Positions 59,690 through 64,000 of a DNA stretch of 64,000 nt are shown piece by piece. How positions within the stretch are numbered: position 1 is the first letter of the stretch; each line of letters starts with the position of its first letter. A program made the position numbers and the translations under genes. Origin of the DNA: Taxawa tesnikishii (nom. ined.) (Eukaryota; Ascomycota; Dothideomycetes; Dothideales); the NCBI GenBank assembly GCA_030247885.1, contig JAPDRO010000018.1, positions 372,001 to 436,000 on the forward strand, written 5' to 3'. The notes below the pieces were generated by a model. That model was not told where the DNA came from and did no database searches. It was given only the letters and a program-made list of their open reading frames with translations.

Positions 59690-60532
59690 TCATCGTCCGA
59701 GGAAGTGGTTCATGTGTCCGGGTACTCTATTCCGGCATTTCTCACAGTCTTCGCGGTACCCCATGGAGAACTTCCTGGTGCTGTCGTTGCTTACAGTAAA
59801 GGCTCCACTTCTTGATCTCTGTTTTCTGACAACAATAGGTGTTTGGTTCCCAGATTCTGAAGCTGGTTCCAGGTCCATGTCCATGTCGTTGACCGTCAAG
59901 AGAGACAACTGGCTTCCAGCGGCAGTTGTGGGTGTATGCGGTTCGTCATCATCTGTCGGTGATGGAAAGCGCTCCATGACCGTTCCGAGGTTGCTGCGGC
60001 CTGTGCTAGAAGATAAGACGTTGATTTGAGGCAATCCAGGCGTGTGTAAGGGCGTTGGCTGTGGACGCGGCATGTTCGGAACGATAGGCGTAGGAACACG
60101 ATTTGCTGCGTTGTCCAGTCTGCCCAATCTAGACAATTTGGACAACTTGGGAGGTGAAGACCGCATGGCCCAGGGAGAGCGTTGATCCGGTGAGACGGAA
60201 AAGGACATTTCGAAATCATCATCGTCATCGTCCATGTCCACGTCTTCCGTGGAACTTCCAGCTTCCGAGGCCATAGAGTCCGGAGAGCCAGCATTTCCTC
60301 GGGAGGCACTGGTCACAAGAGGGAGATCCTTGACGGAAGATGAGATGAGGGAAGTCAGAGGCGGACTCAAGAGCTCTGGACCACCTGAGGCGCGGGATCT
60401 CTGTTCTATCATCAGTATTGTTTTTCGGGTAGCCACAGAAGAGAGATTCCGTGCCTTCTCGCACGGCTGATGTATAGGTTCGTCTTCGTCTATGCTGTCT
60501 CTGGAACGTTTAAGGCTGAACGGTGGCATCAT
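59690..60532 (-). CDS. Conserved fungal protein of unknown function with C-terminal CxxC
   Basis: A single open frame of 280 residues begins with two adjacent ATGs (60532, 60529). It is mostly disordered: Ser/Pro-rich with an acidic cluster (DVDMDDDDDDFEMSF) and SPPKLSKLSRLGRL. The end is the best ordered part, KFSMGYREDCEKCRNRVPGHMNHFLGR, with CxxC and a Gly-His that could help bind a metal. Similar endings occur in unnamed proteins of many filamentous ascomycetes, as far as I recall. A nuclear regulatory role would be a guess. It shares a 488-bp divergent promoter with DAHP synthase. Confidence 0.75.
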   Translation of the reverse strand: MMPPFSLKRSRDSIDEDEPIHQPCEKARNLSSVATRKTILMIEQRSRASGGPELLSPPLTSLISSSVKDLPLVTSASRGNAGSPDSMASEAGSSTEDVDMDDDDDDFEMSFSVSPDQRSPWAMRSSPPKLSKLSRLGRLDNAANRVPTPIVPNMPRPQPTPLHTPGLPQINVLSSSTGRSNLGTVMERFPSPTDDDEPHTPTTAAGSQLSLLTVNDMDMDLEPASESGNQTPIVVRKQRSRSGAFTVSNDSTRKFSMGYREDCEKCRNRVPGHMNHFLGR

Positions 60533-61020
60533 GTTGAGCTATTACGGAACGGTACCAGACTGCAGCGACTTGTCAACGGAGTGTGGCCGTGGGCTGGAGG
60601 TTGGGAGAGCTTGAAAGCTGTTTTCAAGTTATGTGACTTCTAGAAGTCTCGCATACGGTCAAGGGATAGGCATTTCTACGTGATGGCTCCTGAAGCGTTT
60701 CAGGTACATGCAGGTCGGGCGGAAGATATCCGGCACAGGCCGCGCAACCAACAGCCTGAGCGTGATTGTGGGGTATATATCTTTTACTAGCGCGATCTGA
60801 TAAGGGCCCTGCATGTGATAGATCCAGAGGCAATGAGCCGCAGGGCACCTTGTTTCGTCAGTGACCGCCGCTTTTTCACCAAAGAAGCGCCGACACCGCA
60901 TCTGAGTCAACCCAATTAATTCCACGCGTTCTCTTCCCCTCTTCCCCGTCCTTCGCACACTGCTCTCTCGTCTTACAGAACAACTCCACGACCTTCACCA
61001 TTTCAATTGCGTTCGCGACA
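60533..61020. promoter_or_regulatory. Divergent promoter of the unknown gene and DAHP synthase
   Basis: 488 bases lie between two opposite start codons. Near the DAHP synthase side there is a CT-rich tract (60,928-60,985), typical of strong fungal promoters, and the Gcn4/CPC1 site listed separately. Confidence 0.65.
60903..60909 (+). promoter_or_regulatory. Gcn4/CPC1 (CpcA) binding site TGAGTCA
   Basis: A perfect TGA(G/C)TCA lies 112 bases before the DAHP synthase ATG. The bZIP regulator of general amino-acid control binds this sequence in yeast and filamentous fungi, and aromatic synthesis genes are known targets. Confidence 0.7.
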
Positions 61021-62307
<1,287 letters not shown>

Positions 62308-62785
62308 ACTTTGTTCCAATACAGAAGACCTCTGACTTTCCAGAGTGCATCTCTGAAGTGCGCCGAAAGGCGACTACATTTTCTCCATTTGGAGTTCTGT
62401 CTCATGGTACAAAAAGCCTTTCTTTGTTTCTGCTGTGTCTACCTACAAGGCATCTGTCCGGCGCTGGGGTATCCGAGGTATCCTTACGAAATGAAAACAT
62501 CTTTTACATCCTTCTCTTCAGATCGTACAAGCCGTGGTACCTTGTCTTGTTCTTCCGCCCTTTTTCTCCCCTTTGATGGCGCAAAGAAATTCCAATGCAT
62601 CGAACCGTGTTTTCCTCACAGAATTTTTGCGCCCTTCTGTGCCTTTCTACGCTCACATCCGATTTATACACGTATCCCACCCATCCCTACCGTGACCGTA
62701 AACTCCGCCCTAACGCCGTCCATGTTTCCCTTCGTGACTCCTTGAACCGGCAAAGGGCTGTTGTCTCTACGTTCTCTTATGCGCC
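62308..62785. other. Convergent intergenic region, DAHP synthase/GOT1
   Basis: 478 pyrimidine-rich bases hold both 3' UTRs. No gene is seen. Confidence 0.5.
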
Positions 62786-63452
62786 TCAAACCGGCAAATC
62801 CTTATTCCTCTGCTGTTCTCCAGCCTTTTCCCCTGCCTTCTGCAGTCCTTTTGCAAGGTACGGTCCCACGACTGGAACGTTGTACGCGAAACCGGCGATG
62901 GTCTTGAAGAACTCGCCGAACAAGATGAAGATTCCGTAAATCTCGACCAGAAACCCGATCAAGGGCCAGCGCAGCAGGATGAGCGTGATGCCGAGGAGGA
63001 AAGCGAGGGTTCCGCGGAGTTTTTGACGGCGCGCGAAGAAGAGGAAGGTCCTCTGCGGTCCCAGGAGGAGGGAGATGCCGAAGAGGAAGAGGATCTGAAG
63101 GTGTGTGAAGATTAGCGGGGTTCGAGTGCGTGCTGAGGAGGCACAAAGGGGAGAGGGCGTACGTTGCCCATTGCTAGCCTGTGGAGAGCTGTTAGCTTGA
63201 TCCGAGGGAGTGGAGTGGAAGTACGTACATGGCTCTATCGAAGAACAACAGCACTCCGCCTATGAGAAAGAAGCCGCCTGTTTGTTGTGAGAAGCTGTCG
63301 CATTGCGCTATCGGAGGTGCGAAAAGGCATACCTACCCCCGGAGCAGAAGGCTACACCGATTTCTGCGGGCGCTGTTAGCATCTGGACTTGTGCTGCTCT
63401 CACTTCCATTGGAATGCGTACTTTGGGAATCTGAGAGCCATAATGTGGGCAT
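62786..63452 (-). CDS. GOT1: Golgi transport protein Got1
   Basis: Five exons, four of them tiny (63452-63422, 63363-63337, 63277-63229, 63178-63163, 63094-62786; introns 58, 59, 50 and 68 nt), give 143 residues with every phase consistent. The start is ATG 63452 (MPTLWLSDSQKIGVAFCSGGGFFLIGG). The protein has four hydrophobic helices: VAFCSGGGFFLIGGVLLFF, AMGNILFLFGISLLLG, GTLAFLLGITLILL and FLVEIYGIFILFGEFF. It ends PVVGPYLAKGLQKAGEKAGEQQ, the normal family end. Got1 aids ER-Golgi vesicle traffic and sits in Golgi or ER membranes. The fourth exon is only 16 nt, so automatic gene callers may miss it or the short exons before it. Confidence 0.93.
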
Positions 63453-63782
63453 CTTTGCGGTTTGGTGCGGTTATGAAGGATTCGGAGCGACGTCAGCGCG
63501 ATACTCTAGGTTCCAAAAGAGACTCCAGATATGTGTTTTTCTGGCAATGACCTCCTTTTACCCGAAACCTGGTGGTCGTTATCTGTTCTTTACCCAGGGA
63601 AAGTCAGACGTGTTCTATGCGTGGAGTACGCGTTGAAGCACCAGGATGCCGCGGATTATTCTCGTATTCAAAATCGGTGGGGATTTTCGGGAATTTTGTT
63701 AGCTAGCCCCACCAAAGTTGCCCGAAACGCGCCCATCAGGCAGTAATTCGTCGATATAGCAGTGCACGTCACCTGTATAGCC
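63453..63782. other. GOT1 promoter region
   Basis: The composition is normal and no gene is supported. It runs into the AT-rich stretch to the right. Confidence 0.45.
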
Positions 63783-64000
63783 ATAGTTAGCCTCTAAAAA
63801 GGTGTAGCAATAGAGACTCGTATGTCTATAATAGACATAGTCTTTTAAAACCTCCTTTTTAAGTACTATAAGCGCCGTTATAACTAGTAAGCCTTTAGTA
63901 ACTTTCGATACTATATACTATCTTTATTACTACCTCTACTAGTTATCTAGAGTATAATCTATAGTAACCCTCTTTTTACTAGTAGTATATACTCTTAGTA
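63783..64000. repeat. Start of a second RIP-type AT-rich tract
   Basis: From about 63,783 CA and TG vanish and TA steps dominate, as in the 23-kb island. The tract continues beyond the window, so its content is unknown. Confidence 0.7.

Noticed and set aside
63420-63452. A two-base loss at the GOT1 start (ATGG instead of ATGTGG)
   Set aside because: An upstream in-frame ATG at 63452 gives MPTLWLSDSQK, so the sequence is intact.

Overview
The window is nuclear DNA of a filamentous ascomycete (Pezizomycotina, most likely a Dothideomycete, although the class is inferred). Genes are split by many short GT-AG introns, mostly 47-75 nt with CTAAC/CTGAC-like branch sites. The gene set is typical of these fungi: a secreted class 3 lipase, an MFS sugar porter, a type-B carboxylesterase, Ski2, Csm3/Swi3, the THO subunit Hpr1, an HTF1-type homeodomain factor, eIF4G, a GH5 cellulase, a salicylate-hydroxylase-like monooxygenase, DAHP synthase and Got1. 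The repeats carry the mark of RIP (repeat-induced point mutation), which only fungi of this group show so strongly.

Layout. 1-31,200 is gene-rich with normal composition: lipase (+), sugar porter (-), carboxylesterase (-), SKI2 (-), CSM3 (-), a shared 474-bp divergent promoter, HPR1 (+), a long leader and the homeobox gene (+), eIF4G (+), and GH5 (-). 31,998-55,157 is a 23-kb AT-rich island almost free of CA and TG dinucleotides, with no intact gene. It has short inverted repeats and subterminal hairpins at its two edges. Inside it I can place a Ty1/copia fossil with both LTRs, a Plavaka/KDZ-like DNA transposase relic, a Fot1/pogo-like Tc1-mariner element with inverted repeats, and four tandem-repeat arrays. 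55,158-63,780 is again genic: an unknown Cys-containing coiled-coil protein (+), an FAD monooxygenase (-), a conserved unknown protein (-), DAHP synthase (+) with a perfect Gcn4/CPC1 site in its promoter, and GOT1 (-) with a 16-nt microexon. From about 63,783 a second RIP-type AT-rich stretch begins and runs off the window.

A technical pattern runs through the genic part. Eight otherwise well-conserved genes are each interrupted by one to four net one-base losses, nearly all in short homopolymers, and adding one base each time would restore both family similarity and intron phase. I read these as consensus under-calls rather than real pseudogenes, so several coordinates below span such a point.

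Functionally the genic flanks mix housekeeping RNA and translation genes (Ski2, Hpr1, eIF4G), replication-fork protection (Csm3), secretory traffic (Got1), amino-acid synthesis (DAHP synthase) and secreted or uptake functions of a plant- or litter-associated lifestyle (lipase, carboxylesterase, GH5 with an X2-like module, sugar porter). Nothing suggests one biosynthetic cluster.
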